This document shows, piece after piece, positions 1 to 11,994 of a stretch of DNA of 64,000 bases. The notes below the pieces were generated by a model that saw nothing but the letters and a program-made list of their open reading frames with translations, was not told the DNA's origin and ran no database searches. The position numbers were made by a program, and so were the translations under genes. The stretch covers positions 290,001 to 354,000 of the forward strand of contig CAJNDS010002373.1 of NCBI GenBank assembly GCA_905221605.1, in the 5' to 3' direction. Position 1 is the stretch's first letter, and the number at the start of each line of letters is the position of its first letter. The stretch comes from Symbiodinium natans. Taxonomy: Eukaryota; Sar; Dinophyceae; Suessiales; Symbiodiniaceae.

Positions 1-2382
1 GAGATAGGTCGTTCCTGGATACTACCTAAGCCCTTCCCTGTTGTCCCCTCCTTCACGTCGCCACCTTCTGTTTGTGCTGGTGGCTTGCACTCTTTGTACT
101 GTACTTTGCACTCGCTTCCGTGCTTTCGTTGCTCCTCCCTTAGGCACCCGGCGTTGCGTCAAACGGTTCCTCAACAAAGCTACGCTTCCGCAGCCACTAA
201 AAAGACCCTCGGACTCATAAGGCAGAAACCAACCTGTGGGCGGCATTACGCCTAATCCATAGTGCCCTCTTCGCACACTGAACTTGTTCCTGCCTTGGGC
301 GGCGTAGGAGCTTTTGGCGGATTGGGCGTCAGCACCTCGAGGGCAGCAAGTCTTCAACAGGTTAACACCCCCAATGACCCTCTTTTAGTGCACGGTATTG
401 CGGGCGCCCCCATCCTTTTGTCTTTGCATTTGACCTTGCCACACACTGTGTGACCTAGCCGGGAAACTATAGTCGTTAGAGAGGATCTTCCCGCTAAAGG
501 ATGCCCCCTTACAAAAACACGGTTGGTGTAATTACCCGGGTTGAAGTAGGCATGTCGCATGGCACATCTTTTGCCCTCTGGAAGAGCCTGAAGTATTCCT
601 GGCCGTTGTCCCGACGCTTCGTGCGGATTTCAGCGCTTCGATCCCAACATAAGCCGCTCTGCCTTGAAACCGCCGCCCACTCGCACCGCGCTTGGCGTGC
701 CTTTGAGGGGCAGTTTGTCTACCGCAGCAAGTGTCTCTAAAGCACCTCCTCGTGCTTGTCACATCTAGATACACAATCCTGCTTCTGGCCCGGGCCTAAG
801 AAACCTGAACCCTCTAGAGATGTCTCTCAGACGGACTAGGGCCTTGGCCCTTTGCTGGTGCCTTCGGCGCCAGCGGCGGCGGTCGGCGCTTAGCCAAGGC
901 TTTGGGAGTCCTGAGGCACCACTATCTATAAGGTGAAGAGGCTGCGATGTAAGGTTGTACCCTTTTTAAAGATTCCTAAGCAAGGCGCATCCCCGACATT
1001 CTCGCATATCTTGGAGTAGTTGCAGGTCCCTTAGTATGGGCCCTTAAGAAAACCCTTTATATACCCCTTATATACCCCATACAAATTAACATCAGAACCC
1101 TTTAAAGAAGGTAAGGGGCCATATTAAGCCCTTCAAACTACCCTTAGAGCATAAGGAAGCCGAGAGAATGATACCAAGGGGGCCCAGGCTGGTGACTGAG
1201 CTGGGTCGAGGCACCAAAACAACCCAGCAGACAGGCTTTTGAGAGCTCAGCGGTTTCGCAATGCACATGGTAGGGGCAAAGCTTCAAACATTTCGTCCAC
1301 CTGCAAACGACCTCATTTCTAGCACATATGGCTACTCCAAATCCGAGACAAGCCTCTAAAGCGCTTGGGGCCTTACATCCAAGTTGGGGGCCCCAAACCT
1401 CAACACACCCAGCTTAACAGGCAAAGCAGAAAGTATGCAGCAAAGCATCGTGGTGCGGGAGCTCTGCGCTGACTGTTGCCGGGACTCTGGCTCAGAGCCC
1501 TGGCAGGGGTTTCTGTTCCGAAAGCTCCTCAAAGTGCTCCCTGATGGGGCTCCGAGGTCTGTGGGAGGCCTAAAGTCATTGCCATGTGGAGTATGGCATT
1601 TTTTGAGGGGGGGGGGGGGGGGGGGACCTCAGGTGGCCTGGAGGTGTAATGCCTTATACTGCAGCTTGCATCATGCATGCAGACACCGCTCAGCCTGCTG
1701 TACCTCTCCACGATGGGCTACACACACGCACCGCAACTGCTGCCTGTGCACTTCTCACAAGAGTCTCAAACGAGCGCACCTGCGCAGCGCAGCTGGTGGC
1801 CTTTGCAGGGACGGCTGGTGCCTCGGCGATGTCATCTTTGACCTCTGCCTGCGCATTCGAGTTCAAGTTCAATGAAGGTGCAATCTGCAGCAGGAGACTT
1901 CATGAAGCTCATTCCTCCCGTTAAACCAAAGACCGGCCATCTGCACCTCCGGAGCTTTGGGCACCGCTTCCGCTTCGGGAGCCAGGGCCTGTTTAGCCCA
2001 GGGGAACATGACAGCCACATGCTGTCTGGGCGATGCGGGGAGGATTGAAACACAAATGTGCCCACATTAACGAAGGCTTCGGCGGTACGGGCGTGCCGTC
2101 AACTGTCACACATGTCCCGCAGGGATGTTCAGAGTATGGGGTCCCGGCCATCGCCGTGTCCCCGCCAGATTTTGCAGGCGGCTTTGTCGGAGGAGTGGCA
2201 ACCTCAGGTTGAGTGCATGCCAAGATATGCCGACTGCGCCGTAGCCGCTCTACAAGTGACTAATATAGAACTTGCTTGAAATATTTCTATGCCAGGAATT
2301 GTATAATTGAAAGTTTGGGCTGTTGGCTTGCTTGCACGATCTTACACGGGTTCAGTGTGCATTACAGACATCGCATGCCTAG
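1..2382. other. No gene recognised
   Basis: Only short, overlapping open frames on both strands without consistent protein character; a G19 run at 1607 is the only repeat. An open frame at 2383-2733 (minus) is borderline and not called. Confidence 0.5.
1607..1625. repeat. G19 homopolymer
   Basis: One of several long G or C runs: also 32990-33004 (G15), 44739-44752 (G14), 16115-16129 (C15) and 55252-55264 (C13). Confidence 0.95.
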
Positions 2383-2739
2383 TCAAGGCACAAGCAACAT
2401 TAAGCCCCACAACTGTGGCCTTCTCGACTCCCAATGTCTGTGCCGGATCTTTGCAGGGCCGTATCGAAATATGGAAGGTTTTGGCACGCAGTCGTTTTGA
2501 GAACATGGGCCGATATCGGGCTTCGTGAAGATTGTGCTTCTGGCGCGCAATAGTCGGAAGAAAGGACCAGCTCCAGTTGAAACAAGCACATCCTCCGTCA
2601 GTGAAGGTGTTCTGTGAACATGCGATACGGTGAAGTTGGCTGAAGCCTTAAGCCGGAGCTCAAATCGGCGGATGCCTTTCGCGACGCGGGTTTGGTGTTT
2701 TGATGGGCCACCTCCTATAGGCCCGTTACACATAAAAGC

Positions 2740-3078
2740 CTAAAGCGATGCCCGAAAATCCCGTGCCTGGCGGGGCACCACTGGCGGAAGCGGATTCACC
2801 ACCTGAGGCTCTGCTCCCAGAACAGGATTGTTACTTACCTTCGCGCCAGCGACTAGAAGCAAACCGATACCACAACTAAGGCTTGATTCTCGAAAAACCC
2901 AATTGCCCCATCGCAACCAACCAATAGATTTACAATCGGCATGCAAGGTTTCCAAAGCTGAATGTGAACGTTTAAGGAGACACACGCATTGTTGAATTTC
3001 TGAGTTGCTGTAAGGCTGTTCTTGCGTCCAACACTTGAAATCCAGGCCGACTCCGAAAATCTTGAGGATTTCCACCAT
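2740..3078 (-). CDS. Unrecognised coding segment
   Basis: The frame includes SEIQQCVCLLKRSHSALETL then HADCKSIGWLRWGNWVFRES. It is moderately protein-like; no splice sites or family were assigned. Confidence 0.22.
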   Translation of the reverse strand: MVEILKIFGVGLDFKCWTQEQPYSNSEIQQCVCLLKRSHSALETLHADCKSIGWLRWGNWVFRESSLSCGIGLLLVAGAKVSNNPVLGAEPQVVNPLPPVVPRQARDFRASL

Positions 3079-3373
3079 GCCTCACAATCCTTTGACTGGT
3101 AATTGAGGCAGCGTTCTTTGGCGAGTGAGTGACATGTAAAATTCGGCCCTGGTCACCCCCTCCCCCCCGCATTCGCCCTCCCCCCCCCCCGTCCCCTTAC
3201 GTGGCATTCTGTTATCTATACAAAGAAACATGCAAATGGACAGATATGCCCATATAGAGAAGCACAGGAAGAAGCATCGAAGTATATGAAACCAAACTAG
3301 ATATAAATATCAATGTATACTTCTTAATGCATGCATGCACAGATAAATACGAAAAACATAAGCCAACAAAAAC

Positions 3374-3580
3374 ATTACATACATTACGTACATTACGTAC
3401 ATTACGTACATTACATACATTACATACATTACATACATTACATACATTACATACATTACATACATTACATACATTACATACATTACATACATTACAGACA
3501 TTACATACATTACATACATTACATACATTACATACATTACATACATTACATACATTTCATACATTACATACATTACATAC
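3374..3580. repeat. 9-bp minisatellite, 23 units
   Basis: Exactly 207 bp of tandem ATTACATAC units, 23 copies. Units 2-4 carry G for A at position 6, and two others carry single changes (near 3494 and 3554). Because the period is a multiple of three, it gives long repetitive open frames on both strands that are not genes. Confidence 0.97.
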
Positions 3581-3624
3581 GTACATACATACATACATTC
3601 ATACATAGATACATAGATACATAG
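3581..3624. repeat. GATA/CATA tetranucleotide tail
   Basis: Short run of GTACATACATAC and CATAGATA units directly after the 9-bp array. Confidence 0.85.
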
Positions 3625-3648
3625 GGAACCTAAGCCCTAAAAACTCGC

Positions 3649-3993
3649 CTATCTAAACTCCTTGTTCCAAGCCACCCCGGCTTTGGGGATCGGCTTTGCC
3701 GGAGCTGCAGCCTCCAAGATCAGTAGCGTTCTTTGAAGCGTAGTGACGAGATGGGACTCACGCTGTTGCCCCCTTCCACACAGACGCACCATCAAGAGAC
3801 CCGAGGTGCCTCCCACAGGTACTGAATACTGCTTCTCGGCCACTGCGAGTCCAGGCACGATGTCATTTATTGTAATCTCGGAACCCGACCGCATTATGAA
3901 ACGCGCTGAGGCCGCTGAGCATCGAGCTTGCCAAAGGCTTTGTGGTTGTATCTCTGCTTTACCCACCCTATTCGTAGCACTCACCATTCTCAA
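3649..3993 (-). CDS. Unrecognised coding segment
   Basis: The frame includes FIMRSGSEITINDIVPGLAV and HLVTTLQRTLLILEAAAPAK, ending GVAWNKEFR and a stop. The complementary strand also has a long open frame (3743-4234), so the strand is uncertain. Function unknown. Confidence 0.3.
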   Translation of the reverse strand: MRMVSATNRVGKAEIQPQSLWQARCSAASARFIMRSGSEITINDIVPGLAVAEKQYSVPVGGTSGLLMVRLCGRGQQRESHLVTTLQRTLLILEAAAPAKPIPKAGVAWNKEFR

Positions 3994-3999
3994 GGCTTC

Positions 4000-5500
4000 T
4001 CGCCTTTGCCGAGATCGCTTCGGGTGCCTGGCTCGGCAAACTCAGCGTCACACTTTAGTTGAGGCTTCCGGAACCATCATGATTTTGAGGGGCTTTGTGG
4101 GTTCAGAGACTTTCAAAGCGCAGGGTGTCCAACCTCTCAGAAGGCTCCAGGTTCGAGGGCTAGTTCTGGGAACTGGGTGCGGGTTTCTGACTTCAACTTG
4201 CCCTCCAGGACGGTGGTGTGCGATGGTATCCTGAGTTGAGGAGCACCTGCAAGGTTTTATGGCATCATGATTCGTGTGCTGTCAATGCGCAGTTCTCTTC
4301 ATCAGGCTGGAGGTGGGCTCATCAGGGTGACATTCACATTGCCTCGTTTTGCTTTGATTTGAGGAAGTTGAGGATATGTTTGGCGTGTTTTCACATAGCC
4401 AAGACCATGTGCTTGCGAATTGGAGTTCGCGGCTACGGTTTGGAACCCACATCAGGCATGAAACGAAAGCCTCGGGAGACTACTGAGTGACTACTGCTGC
4501 AGAACTAGACTCTACTAGACAGCAGTCACCCCATTTCTGAGGTCTGCTGGCAACCCAGCCATAGAATCCCATAGAAGCTCAGCCGTTCATGAGTCTAAAA
4601 CGGGTCTTACATTCATGCTATTTAGCACTCTCGAGCTGGTGCCTGCTGCTTTGTTGGAGGCGCCTTCGCCAGGGCCTCCTTCGTTACCTCAGCCTCCTGG
4701 AACGCAACGGACCAAGCAAGAATCATGTTCGCACACCGTGCCGTGAAATCTGCAACCTCCTTGGAAAATCCCAGGTTAGGATTCGCTTATGACTGCCGCA
4801 CTCTTGCCTAAGTGTCCTAAGTCTCTTGTGGCCCGTGCGTCGGTGGCCAATTGCGTGCGCATGTGCTCGAGGGCTGAGGGCAATTTATCGTCCCACCCAC
4901 AGTAGTGAGGCATGCTGATTGCTCTTTTTGCCCGACGGCGACCCGCGACGTATCCAACAGTAGCCGGCGCATAGATTAACAATTACACTTCGTACATGTG
5001 CTGCTTCGGTCAGCAAAGTCACCACTATCCGATAAGTCACTGTCCGTCTCTACCTGGACTCGACACAATTGGCTGTTCACAGTTCCCAAGATTGCACCCA
5101 CGAAGCCTGAAACCCAGCACTTCCATCCCAACCTCAAACCACTGACAGGCCGTAAACTGATTTTTCTTGCCCCATTGCACGCCCCCGTGCACATCCTCCT
5201 GCCCGCGCGGCAGGGGTGGCCTCTCAGCTGAAAGTTCCAACCCTAACGGCCCTAACGCTTATTTTTGAGGGCTTTCAGGCATTTTACCATTTTGGAGCAT
5301 GAGGAGAGGCGTGGGCTTGTGGCCTGCCAAGTCCCCCAGATATGGAAAAGCCTGAAACAAACCCCATCAAACTCCCCAGGTGCTGGACCCACGAGCCACG
5401 AGCTCTGGGCACTTCGGAACTTTGTTGGATTGTGCTCAGGCGGTTCGAGTTGCTTTGAGTCTAAACAGCATGAACCACGATGTAGCTGAACATAGCAGGG
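4000..5500. other. No gene recognised
   Basis: Nothing beyond short chance frames was seen. Exons of 40-60 nt could be missed. Confidence 0.45.
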
Positions 5501-5509
5501 AAATGTTCG

Positions 5510-5746
5510 TCAGCTAGATAAACTAGGGCTTAGCATTTCGGGCAAGCAACACCTGCGTCCCCATGGCCTTTCATCACTCCTCTGCATCGCTACTGGCCAT
5601 GCGACCTCCTGCGGGCTGAAGTGGGGTTCGGACAGGGATAAGTTGAAAAAAAAGCCCAGGATGTCATCAGATGGGGATGGAAGCTGGCGCTGCCTAACAC
5701 AATTCAGGACGTCCTCGGAAACGGGGACTACAATTGGACTCACCAA
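5510..5746 (-). CDS. Possible OPR-like segment
   Basis: The frame includes HFSPQEVAWPVAMQRSDERP (about 5560-5623), which resembles FxPQELANxAWAVA of OPR-like repeats with Pro in place of the second Ala. It could mark a second member of the same family. Isolated, so weak. Confidence 0.3.
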   Translation of the reverse strand: MVSPIVVPVSEDVLNCVRQRQLPSPSDDILGFFFNLSLSEPHFSPQEVAWPVAMQRSDERPWGRRCCLPEMLSPSLSS

Positions 5747-6926
5747 AACACCGACCCCAAATTCCTGAACCCTGTGAGCCCTCTCTCCTCCTCCGAGTCA
5801 GGAGACCTGGCATCTTGCAGCCAGCGTTTCGGGATTACGGTTACCAGTCGTGTGGGTGTGGGTGTGTGCGTGCGGATCCCGAACTACCCAAGGCTAACTT
5901 CTTGCTGCCATCTAGCTACTGACTTATTCTTCTACATCTGACAACTGAGAGCATGTCCAATGTTTGCGCTCTCAGAATCCAAGCCAACAATGTCTACGGC
6001 CCTAAAGCCTTGTAAACCTTCCCTGCGCGCCCTGAATGAAACTGAACCCCAATTCCACAGAAATGAAGGAACCAGAAAAGGTAGCTACCAATGCAGCCTT
6101 TGCCATTTTCCAAACGGTGGTGTCAACACTCAGGGGTTAACAACGTGAGGAAGGGGTCGCCCGTGCGCGGCCTACATGGCCCGGATCATGCTTTTGTTTG
6201 TCGATGCCTACTGGCATTTTGCTCGCAAACCGTGCTCTCGCCTAGGCCGGGTGTGGGGACTCCCGACATGCCATTGTCCTTGGCAGGCCGCACTTTCTGG
6301 CTCCTCCAAACATGGATCGTCAAGCTAATGGGGTTTTACAATTGTTCCGCCAGAGGGTCCTCTACGGCCGCGAGTTCATGGGGAGTTACAATTCGGAGGT
6401 CAGCGCTTTTGGACGTCTGGTCTGGCGAAATGCGAAACTGTCCTCGCTGTTGGAATTCCGGGCTCACGACATGCGGACTGAGGACATCGCTCCAAAGTCG
6501 ACATCTAATTCGCAGTATACGAGTGGTGGGAAGGAAAATCTTTGGAGTGCGATTCGTTTGGGAGGTCCTTCCTTGGTGGGCTGGTCGGATGTGCTCTTGG
6601 AGGCATGCTAGTGGTCCTTGTCTCAGATGATGGTGCCTCCCACGTGCTGGCGGCAGCGGCGGCAGGGGAGCGCGCCGGAGCTCTGGCACAGCGGGCGCCT
6701 CAGAGTGGAGTTCGTGGTTCACCTTGTTAACCTTGTTGTTTTGAAGTTGTGTTGAAGGGCTTGGTGGACATGGCAGAACCGCGGTCTCGGCGGTTGCCTG
6801 CGTCCCAGGTGGCAAGCGCAATCAGAGCTCATAGCCAACTCCAACGCTCGTCAAGGAGCACCCTTGCCCAAAGCTCTATGCCCTCGTGTCAACACGCTCC
6901 TTTGCCGGACCCTGTACCTGGTACAC

Positions 6927-7229
6927 TTAAGCTTGTGCACCTCGTCTTCCTCCTCCTCTTCCTCCGACTCGCTTGTGATGAGTGCTGCCTCCTGCCAAGT
7001 GTTGCAAGAGTTCAGGGGTTCGGGTTCTTGGAATGGACGATAAAGTGTACAGCTTTCGTGCTGGCATCTGCAAACAGAAACCAGTGCTTGCACAAAGTCT
7101 TTTCCGCTCCTCCTTGAGGCACAACAGAGCCTCATCATAGAGAGCTGCCGCCTTGTCCTCCCACAACTTCCGGGTCCCGGTGGATTTTGGGGGCGAATGT
7201 AGGAAGTCGGGAGTGCTCACAAGCCTCAA
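6927..7229 (-). CDS. Unrecognised coding segment, two competing frames
   Basis: One frame contains GTRKLWEDKAAALYDEALLC then LKEERKRLC. From about 7060 downwards a second frame, EPEPLNSCNTWQEAALITSE then an acidic EEEEEEDEVHKLK run, looks more protein-like. The switch would need a very short intron or a frameshift. Function unknown. Confidence 0.3.
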   Translation of the reverse strand: MRLVSTPDFLHSPPKSTGTRKLWEDKAAALYDEALLCLKEERKRLCASTGFCLQMPARKLYTLSSIPRTRTPELLQHLAGGSTHHKRVGGRGGGRRGAQA

Positions 7230-8461
7230 GCTGCAAACCCCTCAAAGCCACAACTCAAACTCGGGCGTCCTTCTCCCCAACCTCTTCGAGAACCTAAGTC
7301 GACTTTAACGGGCTGTTGGCTCACCATTTGAGAAATGAAGGGCTTGGAGACTGCACGATAGTGACAGCAAAGGCGCACTAGATAATTCAACGTCGACAGA
7401 ATCCAACACACAGGTACTATGCAAACGCAACAAAAGGTCCGGGATACTGTGTCCCAGACATCGCTCTCGCCTATAGGTGCCGAAATCGTGCTCCAGCCAA
7501 CATCCCAGCGCAACATAAGAACCAGGCGCTGGAAAACACGCGGAGGTCTTCCAAGAGGATTCGGAAACTGGAGCGACCGAGGATCCCAATCCCAAGCTAC
7601 GACGGCCGTAAGCATGTAAGCTTACGGCTACCCGCAGGAACGCTCCCTGCAGGTAGTGGGGAATCCCGTAATTACTCCTACTCATGTCCATGCACCTGAC
7701 ACCCCTGGTGTACTTCCGGACCACATTTCCCACCCTTGAGCTCACTGGGATGTCAACAACAGAATCACCGCAGAGTTCTGTGGGGTCCCACACAAACATC
7801 AAGCGGAGATTTGCACCTTGATCCAACCAATGCCGCAAAGGAAAGCATACCTCGTAACAATAGTCTTGTGCCCTCCGAACTGCTTTGGTGGCTGGAGAGG
7901 GTGTGTCGCCTAGCCTTTTCTTTTGACCAAGTCGCGGCGGCCCAAAGCGTGTGAAGCGCGGCCCGTGTGAGCCCTGTTTGGCAGGTGCTTTTGGCTCCCG
8001 GTTTAAGGTGAGTTGTCAGTGTGGTATGAAGACTACTTCTAGATCTTCCACGCTTCGTTTGCTGCAGTTCTCCCGCCTCTATAGATTCCATCCAGAGCTG
8101 TCCCTCCCACCCTCCCTCGATCAACTGCCAAATGTATAAGGGGGTACCGGTTAAGGTGCCCTGAAGGGGGGTCTGACGAAGTACCATTTGAGGGACTTGT
8201 TTGGTGTCATCTTTGAAGTCAAGCTGCTCCGTTGACTTAGGTGGCTCCTGTTGTGCCTTGGGTTTCGGCCTGTGATCCAGTGACTTTTCCAGAAAAACAC
8301 GCGAACTTTGGATTCTGGATACAGCTCTCTTTCCGGCAGGTTGGACACACCCCCCCCCCCTCCCCCTGCTCCCCAAAAGAAAAAAGGGCCGGCCTTTCAT
8401 GGTGACTTTACTGGGCTCGCTGTCACCTTGGCCAAGGCAAGTGGGGGTTCATCTGTGTTCA

Positions 8462-8602
8462 AAAGCGGCCCTGACATGACGAAGCGGTAACATCAGCACA
8501 GCCGCTGCCGCCGCTGCCGACAAGCTCGGCTTCAGCCTCGGCCAGGAGTTGCGCAGCCAGCTCCTTGCAAGCGGCTTCATTTCTGCATTTCTTTTCGGGT
8601 TC
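8462..8602 (-). CDS. Unrecognised helical coding segment
   Basis: Reads EPEKKCRNEAACKELAAQLL then AEAEAELVGSGGSG and ends in TGA. The amphipathic Ala/Glu/Leu helix resembles that at 11.2 kb, and both may belong to one minus-strand gene. Confidence 0.35.
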
Positions 8603-8727
8603 GCATGGTGTCTAGAGTCGCTAGTTTGCTTTCTGCTCAGATGCGCTACGGGCGATGGTGCCATCTGAAATGTATGAATGTAACTGGGTGCCATGAACTC
8701 CACATCAAAGGCCATTCGCTTCTATCT

Positions 8728-9105
8728 TCAGCCCCATTCCAAGATCCTAACTCGTGGACTGTTCGTATGTTCGTGAAAGATGAACAGATATGTACATATC
8801 TCATATTCTGAAGATGAACCGAGGTTGGGGTCTTCGGGCTTGCCAAATCTTGGCCACGGTATTCGCATCTCATTTCGCGCAGCTCTTTCAAGGCAAGACT
8901 TCGGATCCCCCCAAGCCTTTTGGACGTTGCTCATAAAGCCCGAAGTCACTCGACACTGGCCCTGCAACCAAGCGCGAAATGCCGTCCGAACCTTCGCCCC
9001 AAAAAACCAATGCCGAGTTGCAGGATGCCCTTCCTTGAGGAACCTTGAGAAGTGCAGTGCACAGGGATGCGGATTCGATGTTGTTAGCAGCACGACTCGA
9101 GTCAT
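8728..9105 (-). CDS. Unrecognised coding segment
   Basis: Open frame including FLKEGHPATRHWFFGAKVRT then SNVQKAWGDPKSCLERAARN and PRFGKPEDPNLGSSSEYE. Protein-like but with no recognisable family. Confidence 0.3.
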   Translation of the reverse strand: MTRVVLLTTSNPHPCALHFSRFLKEGHPATRHWFFGAKVRTAFRAWLQGQCRVTSGFMSNVQKAWGDPKSCLERAARNEMRIPWPRFGKPEDPNLGSSSEYEICTYLFIFHEHTNSPRVRILEWG

Positions 9106-9762
9106 TCGCGTCGGGGTCGAAATTTAGAATTCACGTCCGCAACAGCTCCAGCCATTCTGCGAGATAGATGCGGGTGCTGCGCCACGGGGTGGTGACCCGC
9201 AACCAGACGTTTGCAAACTTCTCCAAAGAATACCCTTAAGCTACGTAGAACACCTGCACAAGGTCCAAAGAAGCACCTGCACCAAGCTGAGCACAACATG
9301 AAGTGCAATCGACTCACGTCATGCAGGTGTGAACAAAGCAACTTGTGCAACAAATACTACATGGCACCTGAAAGCCAAAGGCCTCCTCTCAACCTCTCAC
9401 AATTTCTCAATGATTCGGCGCGGCCGGCCCTCCCGGACTATTCTCTCAGCTTGGGGGCTCCTTGACCTCCCACGTCAGTCGACGGATGGACTCCGCTTCG
9501 GCCTGTGGTGTGGGAAGCTCTTGGAACCGTACTTTCCTCTCTCTTTGAGTGCACGGGATCCCACGTAAGTATGGCGCGGGAAAATGGGCCAGTATGGGGG
9601 CTTGATGGTACATGTTGGTGCTCTTGGAAGCACCATCCATGGCCATGAGGCTGGGTAGGGCTGAGCGTGGTGACGCAGCGTGACACAGCCGACATTAAAG
9701 AGTCGCACTGGAGAATGGTGCCAAGGGTCGCTCAGCGCAGGATTCAGCGATGTGCAAACCAC

Positions 9763-10053
9763 TCAGAAAGGTGCCTCTTCATCATCGGTGTCGGAGTGGC
9801 CTTGCAAGGAATCGAGAATGGGACTTGAGGTCCAGGGAGTCCAGGGTTTCTGCTCAGAGCTCATGAGTTCAGTACCTGCGTAAGACACGAGTGGCACGAA
9901 TGGATGCAGAGGAATGGCCTGGGGGACCCTCTGCGGAGGCCCGACTGCCGGCATGGGTGCTCTGCGCCGGCGAAGAAGCCTTGATCGACCTCCAAGTTGC
10001 CGTGGGTGCTTAGGGCCTTTAACGTTAGAGTCGTTAGAGCCAGAGCACGGCAA
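9763..10053 (-). CDS. Unrecognised coding segment
   Basis: Contains PQAIPLHPFVPLVSYAG and then TELMSSEQKPWTPWTSS, ending in an acidic QGHSDTDDEEAPF. A CAG/GTACTG site after SYA may be a splice donor. Function unknown. Confidence 0.3.
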   Translation of the reverse strand: MPCSGSNDSNVKGPKHPRQLGGRSRLLRRRRAPMPAVGPPQRVPQAIPLHPFVPLVSYAGTELMSSEQKPWTPWTSSPILDSLQGHSDTDDEEAPF

Positions 10054-10155
10054 GATGGTGGTTCAGGGGCCGTTGTGTACTGGATGAGCTCAGCGCCTGC
10101 CCACAATGCCTCCCTGCAGCACTCAAGACCCCGAATGTTAGTTTAAAGTTAAGGC

Positions 10156-10365
10156 TTGCTCTCTCTCTCTCCCTCCTTCCCTTCCCCTCCCTCTCCCTTC
10201 TTCTTCTCTCTCTTGTTTTATTTCTTTCTGGGGGCGTGGGGCCCCCGGGCGTCATCGCCCGCCCCGTGTTCGGGCCGTTCCGGGAAGACTTGGAGGCGAA
10301 TCCCTGCAGCTCACGTCAGTTCCCCCCTCTTCATCTGAGTGCTTACCCCCCAGAACCCCTTGTCC

Positions 10366-10398
<33 letters not shown>

Positions 10399-10506
10399 GG
10401 GCGGGGCTCGCCCGCCCCGGTATTCGGGGCCCCTCGGTTTTAGGCAGGTAGGGAGAAGGAACTCAGCCCCGCGCTTACGACTGCACACTACTCAACACTC
10501 TCTTTT

Positions 10507-10552
<46 letters not shown>

Positions 10553-10567
10553 TCTCTTTCTCTCTCC
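10156..10567. repeat. Composite CT/CTTT microsatellites with two GC-rich hairpin modules
   Basis: Pyrimidine arrays at about 10156-10228, 10359-10399 and 10498-10567 alternate with two GC-rich modules (about 10229-10280 and 10399-10440). The modules share GCCCGCCCCG followed by T.TTCGGG and can fold into strong hairpins. Confidence 0.8.
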
Positions 10568-11080
10568 ACTGTGTGCATTTTGCATGGTTTAGAGTCTTTG
10601 CCAAACTCCTGACTCCTGACTGATTCCCTGGTTGGCTTCGTAGACTTTCGCAGGGCAGCGGCCTCTCCAGATCAGAGCTGGTGCCAGATTCCGTCTCCTC
10701 CTGCATGATTCACACCCCTCGAAGTCTCGATAGTCCTGAAATTTATCCAATTTTCAGCAAGCTGCTAGCCTCTCTCTCCATCCTCAACCAAAGCCTAGAA
10801 GAACTGACGCTTGAAGGATGTGTCTGGAGGAATCAGCCAGGCAGTTGATACAAACCTTGAGCCCCAAACCTCGCATCATCAAGCTGTCAAGTCCTTCACC
10901 CGATGCCCTGAACATATGCGGCGTGGGGATACTTAAACTTTGAAGAGTCTGTGCATCCCGCGCTGTGTATACTGCAGCAGGATCATGATGAGAGATTGGG
11001 GGGTTGAAGTTGCAGACTAAGCACAATTTCATACAACTTCGGTGGGATGACGACCCTCCACCAGAAAGACCCCCTGCAAC

Positions 11081-11339
11081 CTGGAAAGAACCCCTTCCCC
11101 AGAACCGCCCGAGCCTGGAGCTGGTAAAATTCCTGCTCCATCTCTTGCTCCTGCCAAAGCTCGCTAAGCTCATGCTGTGAAAGAAAAAAACTCGGCAGGC
11201 GCCTCATGCAACGCCTCAGCCTCCTCCAGGAGATCCTGTGCCTCGCGAAAACAGTTCTGGATCGTTTTGGGGCTTTCCGGCGGTGGGGTTTTCGTGCTTT
11301 TGGAGGTGATGGTTTTTTTTTGTAGGCTTCATTTCGTTC
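11081..11339 (-). pseudogene. Helical coding segment with a frameshift at an A7/T7 run
   Basis: The frame reads TKTPPPESPKTIQNCFREAQ then DLLEEAEALHEAPAEFF. At the homopolymer 11184-11190 the sense shifts frame and continues as LSQHELSELWQEQEMEQEFY then QLQARAVLGKGFF, to a CCAG/GTTGCAGG donor at 11081. Both parts have the same helical, Glu/Gln/Leu-rich character, so one gene with a one-base slip (true mutation or sequencing error) is likely. The product is not recognised. Confidence 0.45.
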
Positions 11340-11994
11340 TCACCCTCCTCGGTGTTGCAAGTACAGGTTGACCAGGAAAACATCCGCCCAGGCCGCATCC
11401 GCTGACCAACACAAACACTGGCATTGCTACATACTCTCATTAACAGGCAGCAGATGCGAGGTGGGCCGACGCAGGTTTAGGGTTAGGAATTGGTTTCTTT
11501 TTTCCCCGAAGGTGGCTTGTTCGGATTGCCGTGCTTGGGGGTCTTAGGGCTTCTTAGGGGTTATGAGAAAGTTTACACCGCTTACAGCTGCAAGTTGGCA
11601 GATTTCTTGGAAACGTGCTGCATGCAAAGGGAAGGGACAAAAGCATCTATGAGACGAGGATGCTGAATGGATGCCAGTGGGAGGTTGCAAGCTTCACTTA
11701 CAGGGGACGGGTTGGGGCCATCAGAAACTTCAGGCGTTGATCAAGACTTACACTGGGAAGGCAGGAGTTGAAGTTTCAAGCGTCATGGCATAGGTCTCAA
11801 AGCGTGGGGTCAGCCAAAGTGCCAAAGTTGCCAGCACTTGGTCTTTCAAACCCCCCCACAAGCTATGCGAGTGCTCAATTGCGACTCCAAAACTTCGTAT
11901 GTCCCACAAGGCTCCTCCTTGCTGCATCCCATCTGCTCGGCCAGCGCAGCAACAGTGGCCTTGCTGAGAGAATGGCGTGAAGGCGAAACTTCAA

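Noticed and set aside
3310-3624. Open frames of about 95 codons on both strands
   Set aside because: Translations of the 9-bp minisatellite (YVM and LHT repeats).
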